A DNA stretch of 64,000 bases from Spongilla lacustris (GCA_949361645.1 OX442415.1:28087216-28151215); one strand, 5' to 3'. Counted from the stretch's first letter, positions 35,209 to 55,654 are shown. Numbers and translations are program-made. The notes: a model not told the origin generated them from the letters alone.

Positions 35209-36616
35209 AGTCCATGGGAATTTTTACCACCTTGAATACATCACTCTCTCATATTTTCATATAATGTTCTCCCCTAAGGTATGAGTGAAACTGTTATACA
35301 TTTGCATACCCTATGATGTCTCGTTTAAATAATATGCCCTCCTGAATAATTAATTTTTATGATTTCAAATGAGTATAGTTTGAACCTTGACTTGTATAGG
35401 TTACGGCTGTTTGCACATAACAAAGGCTATTATGTAGTTGTACTCATAAAGGGTAAAATTTATCCAATTAGCATACAGGGGTTAATGTGATAATGAATTT
35501 TTAATGAGATGTTAAGGCTGCAAAAAATAACAACCTCCATTTCACACCAATTGTTTTCTAACTGGTAGCCATAAGGCTCTATGCTTGCCAGCTTGATGGA
35601 GAAACGACCCACTAGACTGCAATACACAGCTGAAAAACCAGTATCCATTACTACTTCTCCTTGTCTTGGGCTGTTTATTTACACAGTAACCACCAGGTGT
35701 TAATCATCTTCTACTTCTTTCTTGCTTAAAGTGCATGTCCTACCAGTGGCTGTTGCTATTGATGGCTAAACACGAGTTAAGATGTCAGAAGGATCAATGT
35801 CCAAAACAGCCTTTCTCTTAAGGTAGAAAAATGATGCAGATGGGATGCTAGGGTGGAGGAAGGTGACTGTGGCTGTGTGCTCAATGTCAATGAGCAAGAA
35901 CATGCCATCACAGTCACCTTCCTCCATCCTAGCATCCCATCTGCATCATTTTTATACCCTAAAAGAAAGGATGTTTTGGACATTGATCTTTCTGACATCT
36001 TAACTCGTGTTTAGCCATCAATAGCAACAGCCACTGGTAGGACATTCACTTTAAGCAAGAAAGAAGTAGAAGATGCCACCGCTGCTCTGGAAGTATATAC
36101 TTACGTGTGTAACTTTGCTTATCTTATGGTTTATGTGTTTAGATAGTCTGTGGTGACTGTGTAGCCCAAGACAAGGAGAAGTAGTAATGGATACTGGTTT
36201 TTCAACTGGGTATTGCAGTCTAGTGGGTCGTTTCTCCGTCAAGCTGTCAAGCATAGAGCCTTATGGATATTTGCAGCTACCAGTTAGAAGAAAAAAATTA
36301 GTGTGAAATGGAGGTTGTTATTTTTTGCAGCCTTAAAATTTCATTAAAAATTCATTACCACATTAACTCCTGTACGCTAATTGGATAAATTTTACTCTTT
36401 ATGAGTGCAACTACATACTAGCCTTTGTTATGTGCCAAGGTTCAAACTATACTCATTTGAAATCATAAAAATTAATTATTCAGGACGTCATATTATTTAA
36501 ACGAGACATCATAGGGTATGCAAATGTACAGCAGTTTCACTCATACCTTAGGGGAGAACATTATATGAAAATATAAGAGAGTGATGTATTCAAGGTGGTA
36601 AAAATTCACATGGACT
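35209..36616. repeat. large inverted repeat, arms of about 0.67 and 0.71 kb
   Basis: The left arm 35209-35873 starts AGTCCATGGGAATTTTTACC and the right arm 35904-36616 ends GGTGGTAAAAATTCACATGGACT. The arms pair along their length (for example TTGATGGCTAAACACGAGTT at the left and AACTCGTGTTTAGCCATCAA at the right), with scattered mismatches and an extra stretch of about 50 bp in the right arm near 36085-36150. The loop is about 30 bp around 35888. No target duplication or protein found. Confidence 0.9.
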
Positions 36617-36967
36617 GACCCCAAGGACTTTTTAAAATTAGATGTCCTCGGTACAACTAGAACTATTACATGCAAGGAAGAGAGGAAAAACACGGAAGAC
36701 AGCTAGGCACGTGACTCTCGCGAGGAAAACGACGTTTCGTTTTAACTGTATACCGGTAATAGGCCTAACATGCACGTATACTGCCGGCTTACCATGGCGT
36801 CAAAGCAAATGATTTACGTCGTAGAATGTGGCCTGCTGCGACGCAACTCTTTTTTTCACCGAGGCCATGATGTCTCGCGGGGTCCCTATAGCAAAGGCAT
36901 AATTTTTTTAAAAGGGTTTATATAGAAATAGGGAAGCAAAAGGCAAACAGAGGCCTGTTCTCCTTAC
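36617..36967. other. no confirmed gene
   Basis: A minus-strand ATG at about 36869 opens a 22-codon frame (MASVKKRVASQQ) with a GTAAGC donor-like site near 36792. It may be an exon but is unsupported. Confidence 0.3.
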
Positions 36968-37183
36968 CTGCCAACGCACGGTATAACCCTCGTGGCACCT
37001 GGGTCGCGGTGGTGCTGGGTGGTAGAGGTTGAGTAGTTTGTCGCACGGAGAAGCTGTACATGTTGAGACAAACACTGCTAATACATATAAGCACACAGGT
37101 GTACCGCTCACAAGTTGTACGGGAGCAGCATAACGGTTATAAGAAGAGTCTTTCTTAGTCGGCACGAAAAGCAATTCGATCAA
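36968..37183 (-). CDS. candidate first exon, membrane or secreted protein
   Basis: An ATG 21 bp from an NRF-1-type palindrome starts a 72-codon frame MIELLFVPTKKD that contains a hydrophobic segment (LVSGTPVCLYVLAVFVST, residues about 24-41), then CDKLLNLYHPAPPRPRCHEG, and ends WQ|GTAAGG at a strong donor in phase 0. The combination of CpG-rich start, good donor and non-repetitive protein supports a real exon. The next exon should lie leftward but the large inverted repeat occupies that space and I found none. Family not recognised. Confidence 0.45.
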
Positions 37184-37203
37184 AAAATAGCTTCATACTT
37201 CAC

Positions 37204-37215
37204 TGCGCATGCGCA
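37204..37215. promoter_or_regulatory. perfect NRF-1-type palindrome
   Basis: TGCGCATGCGCA is the full consensus of nuclear respiratory factor 1 sites, which in animals sit close to transcription starts and often drive divergent gene pairs. It lies 20 bp upstream of the minus-strand ATG at 37183 and 325 bp upstream of the plus-strand ATG at 37540. Confidence 0.65.
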
Positions 37216-37539
37216 GCCCACGGCGGAAGATTTTCCAGCGACATTGTAAATAATAATCGCATACGTATCTGCAAACACTGAACCCGTCCCTTGAATCCCC
37301 AATGTAGCGGCGTGTCTTTTTTCTCTGTATAGAATTAAGTCCGTAGTCTTGTCTTCATTATAAATGTTCCAATAGCCGATGACAACATGCATTATGAGGG
37401 TCCATGAACCACCTACTCTCGTTCCCTTCTCCTCATCCTCCCACTCTCTATCTCTTCTCTCACTTTGTATATGTTCGAAGGGTACTAATTAATTAAAGGG
37501 GTCCCCAGACTTAACCTTAATACTTGATCAGCAGTATGC

Positions 37540-37749
37540 ATGAGTTCATTGCGACGCAAGATGCAAGCCCTCCTGAAGGCAAGCCACACAGAAGGGCGGG
37601 ACACATTTGGTAATTGGGTGGACGTACATTGTACGTACAATGCAATACACTCCAAAATCCACCCTTTTCTCATTCTCCATTCACTCCAACAGAAGGATCC
37701 GCATAACAATACACAATTTAGAGCTCTCATACTGTCCTTGGCAGAATAG
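37540..37749 (+). CDS. hypothetical small protein, 69 residues
   Basis: Starts MSSLRRKMQALLKASHTEGR, then DTFGNWVDVH, and ends at TAG. Composition is balanced and not repeat-derived. A GT at the NW|GTGGAC boundary could be a donor, in which case only the first 26 or so residues are coding. Its divergent position relative to the exon at 36968-37183 and the NRF-1 site between them suggest a shared promoter. Family not recognised. Confidence 0.35.
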   Translation: MSSLRRKMQALLKASHTEGRDTFGNWVDVHCTYNAIHSKIHPFLILHSLQQKDPHNNTQFRALILSLAE

Positions 37750-38106
37750 AGCAAGACCTGGGAGCTGCATGGAGGAGGTCTCACAGACCCTGTGTATATC
37801 TACCTGCACCTTTCCCCATACCCTCATTACCCCATACTTGAGACAGGGTGTCACATGACCTGGTATATGCATTACCTACTTGCGTACATGTAGGAATGTG
37901 GCTGAATAGGATTGAGCTTTGATACCCATGTAGATCTAATGTGATTAAACCTTTGGATCCATTTTGGTATCAATGGGCAGACACATGTACATGTAGATCA
38001 CTATTGATAAGGAGGCTACTGGCTCAAACCATGAAACACCTTTGTACCATAAGTGTGCTCAGTTTGTGCATTGAAAGGCCTTGAATGTTGTTAAAGCATA
38101 CAGGTA
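37750..38106. other. no recognised gene
   Basis: Unremarkable sequence with TACATGTAC palindromes. Confidence 0.5.
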
Positions 38107-38817
38107 GGCACATCTCACACCCATAAACACCTCACACTGCACACCCATACACACCTCACACTGCACACCCATACACACCTCACACTGCACACCATACACA
38201 CCTCACACTGCACACCCATACACACCTCACACTGCACACCATACACACCTCACACTGCACACCAATACACCTCACACTGCACACCCATACATACCTCACT
38301 GCACACACATACACACCTCACACACATACACACCTCACACTGCACACCCATAAACACATCACACTGCACACACATACACACCTCACACTGCACACACATA
38401 CACACCTCACACTGCACACCCATACATACCTCACACTGCACACCCATACACACCTCACACTGCACACCCATACATACCTCACACTGCACACCCATACACA
38501 CCTCACACTGCACACCCATACACACTGCACACCCATAAACAAGTCACACTGCACACCCATGCACACCTCACACTGCACACCCATACACACCTCACACTGC
38601 ACACCCATACACACCTCACACTGCACACCCAAACACACCTCACACTGCACATCCCTACACACCTCACACTGCACACCCATAAACACCTCACACTGCACAC
38701 TACACACCTCAGCACACCCATACACACCTCACACTGCACACCCATACACACCTCACACTGCACATCCATACACACCTCTCACTGCACACCCATACACACC
38801 TCACACCTCACACATGT
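38107..38817 (+). repeat. satellite, 24-bp unit, about 30 copies
   Basis: Units CACACCTCACACTGCACACC plus CATA, with 23-bp and shorter variants. Because 24 is a multiple of three, long cysteine-rich frames (repeating CEVCMGVQ) appear on the minus strand; frame changes between units show this is not conserved coding. Confidence 0.97.
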
Positions 38818-39953
38818 AAAACAGATCCATCCACAGGCAAACATCCTGGAACAGGTGGTAGGCTTGTCAACATCCGATTTGTGGATAGTCCAACATCTCT
38901 TGTTGGATTGAAGGATTGTCCAGGCTATTGAAGCTGAATGTATTGGAGAACAGGGTCACTAGTAAATCCACCACATATACAGACACGTAAATGTGATTTT
39001 TATTATATTTAATTGATTCGCTAGCAAATGTTATTGATTCCATCTTGACTCCTTTGGTTTCCCTATAAGGATTTGACAGACACCTGTGCTTTCGATAATT
39101 ATAGTTACCAACCAAGCTGTTGCCATTGTTTTTATGCTTTAACATTGACCTTATTAATAAGTGTTATGAAATACTACTGTAAATACATAATGTCTTGATT
39201 AAGCAACCTGAGCCATATATAGAATAGCAGCACTTTACAACGAAACAAAGTGTTAAAATTGCATGCAATATTGTGTGTATTCTATTATAGTACTGTTGGA
39301 TAGAATCATGATTTTTGAGGTTCTTAAATCAAGAGTTAAGTTGAACACGACTTGTAAAAAGGCAATCACAATGTCATGGTGAATTACATGAAATATGTAC
39401 AACATCATCTTTATGGTGTCATCCGTACGGTGCATGTAGGACTGATTTGAAGGCCTTCTTTGTTACGGAACCTTTCCCAAGGTGGGCTTGTCCATTTATC
39501 AAGGCTCCATAGGTTGGTCCTGAATAATAACCTCCTGGTGAACAGTGGGCCTGGAAACCATTCCTTCGGGTGACCAACTAGACCCCCTCCCACCTCCTCC
39601 AATGCCTTAGCCTCCAACAAAAACAACCTTTGTGAGGTAGTATGGGGGTGGTGTGGTGATGGTGGTGGTAGTGGTGGTGTGTACAGATGGATTAACATGT
39701 TTATGGTGCAGTGTGTGTTCATGTACATGAATCATTGAAATCTACACAGGCCAGTACTTTATTACTCCAAGTCACATGGGCCTCATACATGTACATGTGT
39801 ACACATCATTGAGCATGAGTTTGTGTTGATGGGAGCCTAGCTATACATGTATCTTCTAATCACTAGTGGGCTGTCCCCCAAAAGGTTTTCAGATTATTAT
39901 ATTAACAAGTGGTTGAATTTGAACAAGACCACCATCTTGTGAACTGGTTGCTA
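38818..39953. other. no confirmed gene
   Basis: A minus-strand frame from about 39640 to 39411 contains KALEEVGGGLVGHPKEWFPG and is not low complexity, but lacks clear splice limits. GGTGGTGGTAGTGGTGGTG lies near 39661. Confidence 0.35.
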
Positions 39954-39969
39954 TTCCCCTCCTCCCCAG

Positions 39970-40112
39970 GCCCCACCTCTGATGAACCATGTACTGCTGA
40001 GGGAGCTATGGAACAGCCTCTCAGATGTCCAAGTCCTCACCAGCCCATGGCTACCTCTCCTCCCGAACCTCTCGCTTCCCAACAACAGGTGCACCGATAG
40101 GCTTCTGTGAAC
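39970..40112 (+). CDS. exon-like segment, leucine-rich
   Basis: A very strong acceptor (TATTCCCCTCCTCCCCAG) precedes a frame reading APPLMNHVLLRELWNSLSDV, then QVLTSPWLPLLPNLSLPNN, ending at TGA at 40110. A donor CAACAACAG|GTGCAC at about 40087 is also good. A second frame of this segment is also open, so the assignment is weak. Confidence 0.25.
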
Positions 40113-40889
40113 AGGATGGGTGGAAAGAGTTGAATGAGGGTAGGTTGTGGTTTGTATCAGGTAGCTAATAGTTGTTATGGCATGCTGCATAGTTCTGTGC
40201 AATGTGTGCACATTAGAGGAGTCCCCCAGATTTTGTTATAGTTGTCTGCCATAGCAGACAAGCACAGCAGACCTCCTGCATGCATTCCAGATCTCTGAGG
40301 CCAATCATAAAACCCATGGTGATTATGCATAACTGGTTGAAAGAGCTAATCAGTCATTTTAAAAGTGGCATCACAATAATTTTCTGTGTGTGGGTTTTGG
40401 GGACTGCACAGCCTAACCATACCAGTGTTTTAAGTGTTGGTTGGCTATTGATAACATAAAAACAGGTTTTCTCAACCCAAAATCTGTAAATTAAGGAGAG
40501 AGGGGGTGTGTTTTGTGAGTTAGGATGTGGTTATGTTCAGTATAGTTGCACAGCTAGTAGTTGTATATGCATCAATGGAATATTTGTATGTGGCTATATG
40601 TAGATTTTGGGAAATGCTCAACTCTGAAAATTGCAGCTGGGATTGGTTGAATTTTAGCATTGAACAATGCATTCAAGCAAATTAACAGTTTCGGCTCACT
40701 GTTGTGTCTTGTGTGAGAGGAGGTAATAAGTTATGTGAGGTTACTTTCAAAATGTGCAGCTGCCAGGAAAAATTGAAGCTATCATCAATGCACCATGAGT
40801 TCATAAAGTCATTTGATTCGCATTAGCAAGGGATTTAAAAATAAAAATAAAAACATGACCACGATAGGTTTGTCAGTTGTCATTAGCAA
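40113..40889. other. no recognised gene
   Basis: AT-rich sequence without exon-like segments I can support. Confidence 0.5.
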
Positions 40890-41080
40890 ACAAGAAGGCC
40901 AGAGCAGTTTTGAGTTGGTTTGATGTCACAAAACTGTGTGGTTGTGGACTGAGAATAATACTGAACAGGATCCTGCCCGGATCCCAGTTCTGGTTTTCCT
41001 TCTTTTTGCCAATGATATTAATTGGTGCAGAATTACAAAGGGTAGCAGTACCTTTAGGGTCATTAAACATGGCAGGCTAT
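40890..41080 (+). pseudogene. possible non-LTR (LINE) reverse transcriptase relic
   Basis: Translation around 40975-41030 gives FLLFANDIN, like the LLFLLFINDI motif that follows GVPQGS in LINE reverse transcriptases, and the preceding bases give PGSQF in another frame. Only this short stretch fits, so it is a weak call. Confidence 0.25.
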
Positions 41081-41181
41081 GAGGTCATTCTTTTAGTTGT
41101 CTCCTGCACAGCTGATACAGAGGTAGTTATTAACCTCAGCTGTGAATGACAACTGCCACATGAAGGAGAGGGGTGTGTTCA

Positions 41182-41182
<1 letters not shown>

Positions 41183-41222
<40 letters not shown>

Positions 41223-41225
41223 GTG

Positions 41226-41258
<33 letters not shown>
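41183..41258. repeat. TG microsatellite
   Basis: (TG)n with a few CG interruptions. Confidence 0.95.
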
Positions 41259-41263
<5 letters not shown>

Positions 41264-41334
41264 TATATGATGTGTGCATGTGTGTGAACCCATACCTTTT
41301 CAATTCAATGATCGTTGCATCACTTCTAATTTGA

Positions 41335-41423
41335 AGCCAGCAGCCAGAGCATGGCATTGACTTTGGTCTGGCAAATCTCCTCATCATTCAGGTTCAGCAG
41401 GCTTGGCAGACCTCCCTGTACAT
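41335..41423 (-). CDS. exon-like terminal segment
   Basis: After an acceptor-like GGCATGTACAG the frame reads GGLPSLLNLNDEEICQTKVN and ends WLLASN, stop. The protein-like composition is notable, but no upstream exon was found. Confidence 0.2.
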
Positions 41424-41967
41424 GCCCCCTCCATCTTGGGTCCCCCTTGCCACGCCCCCCTAGCACACACACTTCAGTACTCCCTGTCAAATGCATGTTT
41501 TTTTCACCATATTGCAAAATGTCACTGGTGTTTTGATGACTGCCTAGAAGATACACTTGCACTTAATGATAGATGATCGAAGGGAAGGAGTTGGTAATAC
41601 CTTCAGGGCACATGATGCATGCATGTCGGAGCATGAAACACAGCTCACATCTGATTGGTTCATGGCGTATGTACTTTGTTGTGCAGAGTCTAAGCAATAT
41701 ATGCATCTGTACATATACAGCTACTAATCTGCAAGTACATGATAATGTCTGAACATTGATTTGCTATATAAGGTACATATAATGGTGGTTGTGCAGCTGG
41801 AGAAGTTTGGCTATTGTACATGTAATATAGATGGCTGTTATTATGTCCACAGCCATTTTAACTACGTGCACTGAGTTGTGCTTGCATAGTATTTTGCAGC
41901 AAAATTCTTACAATCAGTACAATTCATACAAAACTACAAAGTCATGCAGAATCAATCTCTACAATCA

Positions 41968-41973
41968 TTTATT
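41968..41973 (-). terminator. polyadenylation signal of the TRPA-like gene
   Basis: AATAAA on the minus strand lies 53 bp after the stop codon of the last modelled exon, supporting that exon as the 3' end of the gene. Confidence 0.6.
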
Positions 41974-42025
41974 CTGCCCGGTCCAAGTACATCACGATGA
42001 TCATCAGCTTGGCTGCATCCTTACT

Positions 42026-51622
<9,597 letters not shown>

Positions 51623-51669
51623 TTTCTCCAAGTCAAAATGTAGAGCTGAGATGCATGCATAATAACAGA

Positions 51670-51722
51670 GTATTATATAAATGGCGGAGCCGGTGAATAA
51701 AGAAGCCCAATGACGTACGCCT
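51670..51722 (-). promoter_or_regulatory. core promoter region of the TRPA-like gene
   Basis: On the minus strand GCGTACGTCATTGGGCTTC and TTTATTCACCGGC (51689-51720) is nearly identical to GCGTACATCATTTGGCTTG and TATTCACCGGC at 59654-59683, upstream of the paralogous exon. The block includes a CRE-like TACGTCA. ATTTATATAATA (about 51670-51681), 50-60 bp before the ATG, could be a TATA element, and CCGCCAT is a YY1-like site. Conservation in two otherwise diverged loci argues for function. Confidence 0.6.
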
Positions 51723-51943
51723 TTTTATTAACTATAGTTTCGCCACAGAAGCTGTAGGCCCTACGTAACGGATTCTAGTTGCTAATAATTGCGGCTGCAC
51801 AATCACTAACCGCGGCAAACTAGTAGTTGGTACGAAACAAGTCCGTCCGTTGTCGAGGCCGACGGTGATCTCTCTATACACCTCTGGCTTGACTGAAACA
51901 AAGGCAAGACAGCAACTAAAACGTAGTAATTGAAGTCAACGCC

Positions 51944-52248
51944 TAGTTGGGCGTAGCCCGACCTTCGCGAAGTGGCGGAAGGTCGGGTACCAAACCCGCA
52001 CAGTTTTTGTACAAGCTGCAACGGGGATTGCAGTCCAATCAGAATGCAGGAGCCCCATAAATACATTCTGCGGCAGCTGTTAGTAAAGCCAATCTGATTT
52101 AGACATCCTTTGCACAATTATTCATTGATACCGATTGTATAACACGCCACAATTCATTGTAGCATTGCATAATACGCCTGTACAAAAACTGTGCGGGTTT
52201 GGTACCCGACCTTCCGCCAATACGCGAAGGTCGGGCTACGCCCAACTA
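51944..52248. mobile_element. 305-bp MITE (family B) with perfect 9-bp target duplication
   Basis: Terminal inverted repeats of about 72 bp start TAGTTGGGCGTAGCCCGACC and continue inward to CAAACCCGCACAGTTTTTGT. Each arm also folds on itself (CGACCTTCGCG against GGCGGAAGGTCG). GTCAACGCC occurs immediately outside both ends (51935-51943 and 52249-52257). A 9-bp duplication fits Mutator-like elements, though the exact TIR boundary is ambiguous by a base or two. No coding content. Confidence 0.92.
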
Positions 52249-52437
52249 GTCAACGCCCACCTACGTTCGTACGGAGTATAGTACTAGCAGAGATATATAT
52301 TTATTCGTAACGCACAACTACAGCATTAATGATTTTGAATGTACAGGTTGCATTCAAACAAGTCTATATAGTGACTGAGTCCAAGCGAAGGGCTGTCGAC
52401 TGGTTGAATTCACTTCCAAGTTACAACTGAGTGGTAA

Positions 52438-52672
52438 GGGGGCTTGTCCAAACTATTTTTGGAAATATTTGCGTCATTTTGACATCAACATATTCAAACT
52501 CCCCCCCCCCCCCCCCCCCCCTCTTCTTAACGTTATTGAGTTTTCGTTAGATTCACCGATGATAGTAGCATGGAAAATACTCAATTATAACATTTTCTTA
52601 CCGTCCCCCCCCCCCCCCCCCCCCCCCCGTCCCCAACGTCAAAATGACGCTAAATAATTTGGACAAGCCCCC
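52438..52672. mobile_element. 235-bp Harbinger-like MITE
   Basis: Ends GGGGGCTTGTCCAAA and TTTGGACAAGCCCCC are perfect inverted repeats of 15 bp, with an inner pair GCGTCATTTTGAC and GTCAAAATGACGC. TAA flanks both sides (52435-52437, 52673-52675). A three-base TAA duplication with G-rich ends fits PIF/Harbinger. Two poly-C tracts (about 52501-52520 and 52607-52628) lie inside. Confidence 0.8.
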
Positions 52673-52675
52673 TAA

Positions 52676-54172
52676 GACAATGTTGATTAGTTATCCGCCG
52701 GAGCCCGGGCCGGGCGGCCCCCGGCGACTGGTATTGAAAATTAAACGCCTTTTGAATCGAGTTGTTACAAACTTACAATGGATTGGAAACCAACCGGCCA
52801 ATTAACACCAATCAACCAGTTACCAGACCTTTACAGAATGAATCTGGAAGCTTATCTGTAGATAGCGAGTTTTCGCGGTACACATTTGTTATAGCTTCTA
52901 CATCAGTATATATATAGGCATGCAAACAGCATTATTTACGTCGACATGCTCAAGCATCTTGCACGATCCTTTGCCCATAGCCACTACGTGCTTCAATGCT
53001 TTGTACGATCTAAACTGTAATTGATAAAATACATAGGGGTGACAAAGCGCGTGGGTTGGTAAGGCTCAACTTCAGTTTGTAAATTTTATCTCGTCTAAAA
53101 GACGCACGTAACAAATTTTGACGACAAAGCTACAGTCGTTCTAACCGTGAGTTCCATGGTTGAGTGTGAGTGTGTGAGTCTGTGTGACACATTCACGCCC
53201 CAAAAACTATACTGTGGTCCGTAAAATAAATGTGCTCTACCTTTTCTGTTCTCAGTTTGTGCCTCACAAGCTTGAGCTCCTGACTTCTGGGGGCGAGGTG
53301 TCAGTCTAACCAATTAGCAACTGCATGCTAGGATCACTGAATTGCCCGGTATTCCATTGAAATGTATGGCGCACGTGCACGGCTTGCTCCTCAAATATCT
53401 ACATGTAACTTACTGCAATTCATTTGTGGAGTGGTTAACTTTCAATTGTAAATGGTTTGAATTCCAAATTGCAACAACAACAAAATAACAAGGTAAATGT
53501 ACTTGTGGTTTGTACATGCATAAGTGTTGTCCCAACTAGCTTGGATTAGAATCTGAAGATGGACGCGACAAGCCACTAGCCATAGATCTATATACACTAG
53601 AGCTTCCTCGACCCATTGGCTGTGGACCTATCCCACACTCTCACAATGCATATGGCTGGTAAAAGCAGCTTCCTGACGAAGGGTGTGATCAGTTTTTCTA
53701 TAATTACAATATTGTTTCTGCATGGTCATACTATAAACATACCTATATCACATCTGCCAACTGATTGGATCGAGAAATGCCTTATTTTTAAGACATGTCT
53801 GCTTGCTGCTGGCCAGTTGGCACCATGGAGATAGGAGGTGCATGGGATCTGTCGCACAAAAATTGTACCGCGGGAGAAAATTGTACCGGATGGTACACTT
53901 TTGGCAACCAAAATTGTACCTTCCTGGTTCGGCATTATAATTTGGTTGGCCGGATATATATGTATAGCTAGAATATAAAATTTCACAAATGTGAAAATAA
54001 CTACACTAAGAATTCATAGCCTGGACCACCATTATAGCCCACACAGCCCTCACCAGAGTTATGCTAAGTCACCCATAGAGTCGAGATTTGGAACAATGCA
54101 GCTGAGAAGCTAAACGTGATCCGAGTCGGGATAGTGTTTGCTTGGCTTCCGATCCCCAGCACCCATAATGTT
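52676..54172. other. intergenic, no confirmed gene
   Basis: Contains a possible tRNA-derived SINE head (53265-53325) and four copies of AAAATTGTACC within 53855-53925. The rest is unremarkable. Confidence 0.5.
53265..53325 (-). repeat. possible tRNA-like SINE head
   Basis: On the minus strand TAATTGGTTAGACTGACACC is followed about 30 nt later by GAGCTCAAGCTTG. These resemble the A and B boxes of a polymerase III promoter at the usual spacing, but with mismatches and no clear tail. Confidence 0.25.
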
Positions 54173-54397
54173 CTACAGCAAGGGGGATACAAACCCAACC
54201 TGGTCATTTGCAATGTGTTTTCTCTGTTCTGCTGCATAAGCTGAGACCCAGCTGTCACACTCATTGATCAGTGCCATCATCAAGCTAGATTGATATGAGG
54301 AATGCCTTAAACCTTGTCTCCTGAGAAGCACTTCTTTCATTCTTTCAACTTCTTCCCTGGGCAGCGTGATGTTACGGGTCTCTTTTGTTTCATCCAT
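54173..54397 (-). CDS. hypothetical protein segment, 74 residues
   Basis: Starts MDETKETRNITLPREEVERM and continues with a charged, probably helical stretch (LLRRQGLRHSSYQ, then INECDSWVSAYAAEQRKHI) to a stop. A donor-like CAG|GTTGGG follows HIANDQ, so the last residues may be intronic. The frame extends upstream to an acceptor-like GATTGCAG at about 54438. Codon use looks protein-like, but no family is recognised. Confidence 0.4.
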   Translation of the reverse strand: MDETKETRNITLPREEVERMKEVLLRRQGLRHSSYQSSLMMALINECDSWVSAYAAEQRKHIANDQVGFVSPLL

Positions 54398-54884
54398 TAG
54401 GCATGATGACTGCCTTGGTGGGGCAGGACAGTCCACTGCAATCTTTTGATCAAGAATGGTTTAGCAAGCAGTATCCCCTCTGGGTGGGGTGAGGTTGAGT
54501 GTGAAGGGTCTGGGATTTGCTGGAGGCATAACTGAGGGAAGGAGAGGCTGTAAAAAGTCCAATTGACAGCTTGACACATTGTTTCTCCATCCTATTCACA
54601 CAGCACAGTAGCAACTGGTCTGCATATATGTGCATGCGAATCTACTATGTTTGCAATTCAAATATTTTCCAGCATGTCAAGTTGTGGGGCAGTACTACAT
54701 GTCCTGTATTATACCACACATGTACACTTCTATGCACTGTACATGTGCACACACATACACATCACATTATGCATCTGCACACAGCCAACGTACATGTACC
54801 TACATGTATACACAATGACATGTAAGATATATACATGTACATGTCTATCACTACCATCATCACTACCATTTGCGGTAGTAGTAG

Positions 54885-55372
54885 CAGGGCTCCACTGGCT
54901 ACGTAGCTAATGAAGCTGGCTGGCTAATCCATCCCTGGCTATTTCAAAACGTATTGGCTAAACTGGCTAATAAATTGCTTTTATAAGAGGTTTGCAGGTT
55001 CAATGGTCTTACAGTATGAAGTTCCACAATCTCTATCCCCACATGGAAGTTTGCGCTTGAGATTGAGGATATAAAATGATTTGTTGGATGCAAGGTTTTT
55101 TTTTTTTAAGTAACTCTGAGACCATTCATTAAGTGAAGAAAATCGCAATCGTTTTGTACTTGTATTATCTGATTCTTCCGAAGGGCCTTGCTTTGAGCTC
55201 GACTCGGATTCAGCCATGATGAACCACAAGCGATCACGTGGTTATAATGGCTGTAAATGTATTCATGCATATTACTGGCTAAGTGGCTATATAATTTTGG
55301 CTACAATCTATTGCTGGCTAAAATCATTACTGGTTGGCTACTGGCTAGCTAATATTAGCCAGTGCAACCCTG
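54885..55372. mobile_element. 488-bp hAT-like element
   Basis: Ends CAGGGCTCCACTGGCTA and TAGCCAGTGCAACCCTG are inverted repeats of the CAGGG type, flanked by AGTAGTAG (54877-54884) and AGTGGTAG (55373-55380), a 7/8 match. An 8-bp duplication and CAGGG termini are hallmarks of hAT transposons. Subterminal TGGCTAA motifs are repeated many times near both ends. It carries one short frame (next entry) but no transposase catalytic region. Confidence 0.8.
54981..55217 (-). CDS. short ORF inside the hAT-like element, 78 residues
   Basis: Starts MAESESSSKQGPSEESDNTS, then KRLRFSSLNEW, and has a cysteine-bearing end (KLPCGDRDCGTSYCK). An acidic and serine-rich start followed by basic and cysteine residues would suit the DNA-binding N-terminus of a transposase or a captured gene piece. 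It is located entirely between the element termini. The function is inferred from position only. Confidence 0.4.
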   Translation of the reverse strand: MAESESSSKQGPSEESDNTSTKRLRFSSLNEWSQSYLKKKNLASNKSFYILNLKRKLPCGDRDCGTSYCKTIEPANLL

Positions 55373-55654
55373 AGTGGTAGGGGTAATGGGTAATGAAGGT
55401 AGTGGTGACTAATGAATAAATTCATGCTCGTTATGAGGTGGTATGATAGAACAGAAGAGCATACAGTCGTTCTAACACAACCGGCAACCCTAGCTGGATT
55501 GCCATCAGCAGAGCCATTGTGGAGCAGTACAAACCTGGTAAGTGTTACCATGGGAACAGGTGCCTCAGGAGGTGTGACAATGGAGTGCTTTTGCTCATGT
55601 CCTCAACTTGCTGGCCAGCAGCAATGTGCCAATGGCCAAAGCCTATGAAGAGGA

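Noticed and set aside
38250..38775. Cysteine-rich repeat protein (CEVCMGVQ) on the minus strand
   Set aside because: The 24-bp satellite unit keeps the frame open, but 23-bp and shorter units switch frames and there is no start, signal peptide or splice context.
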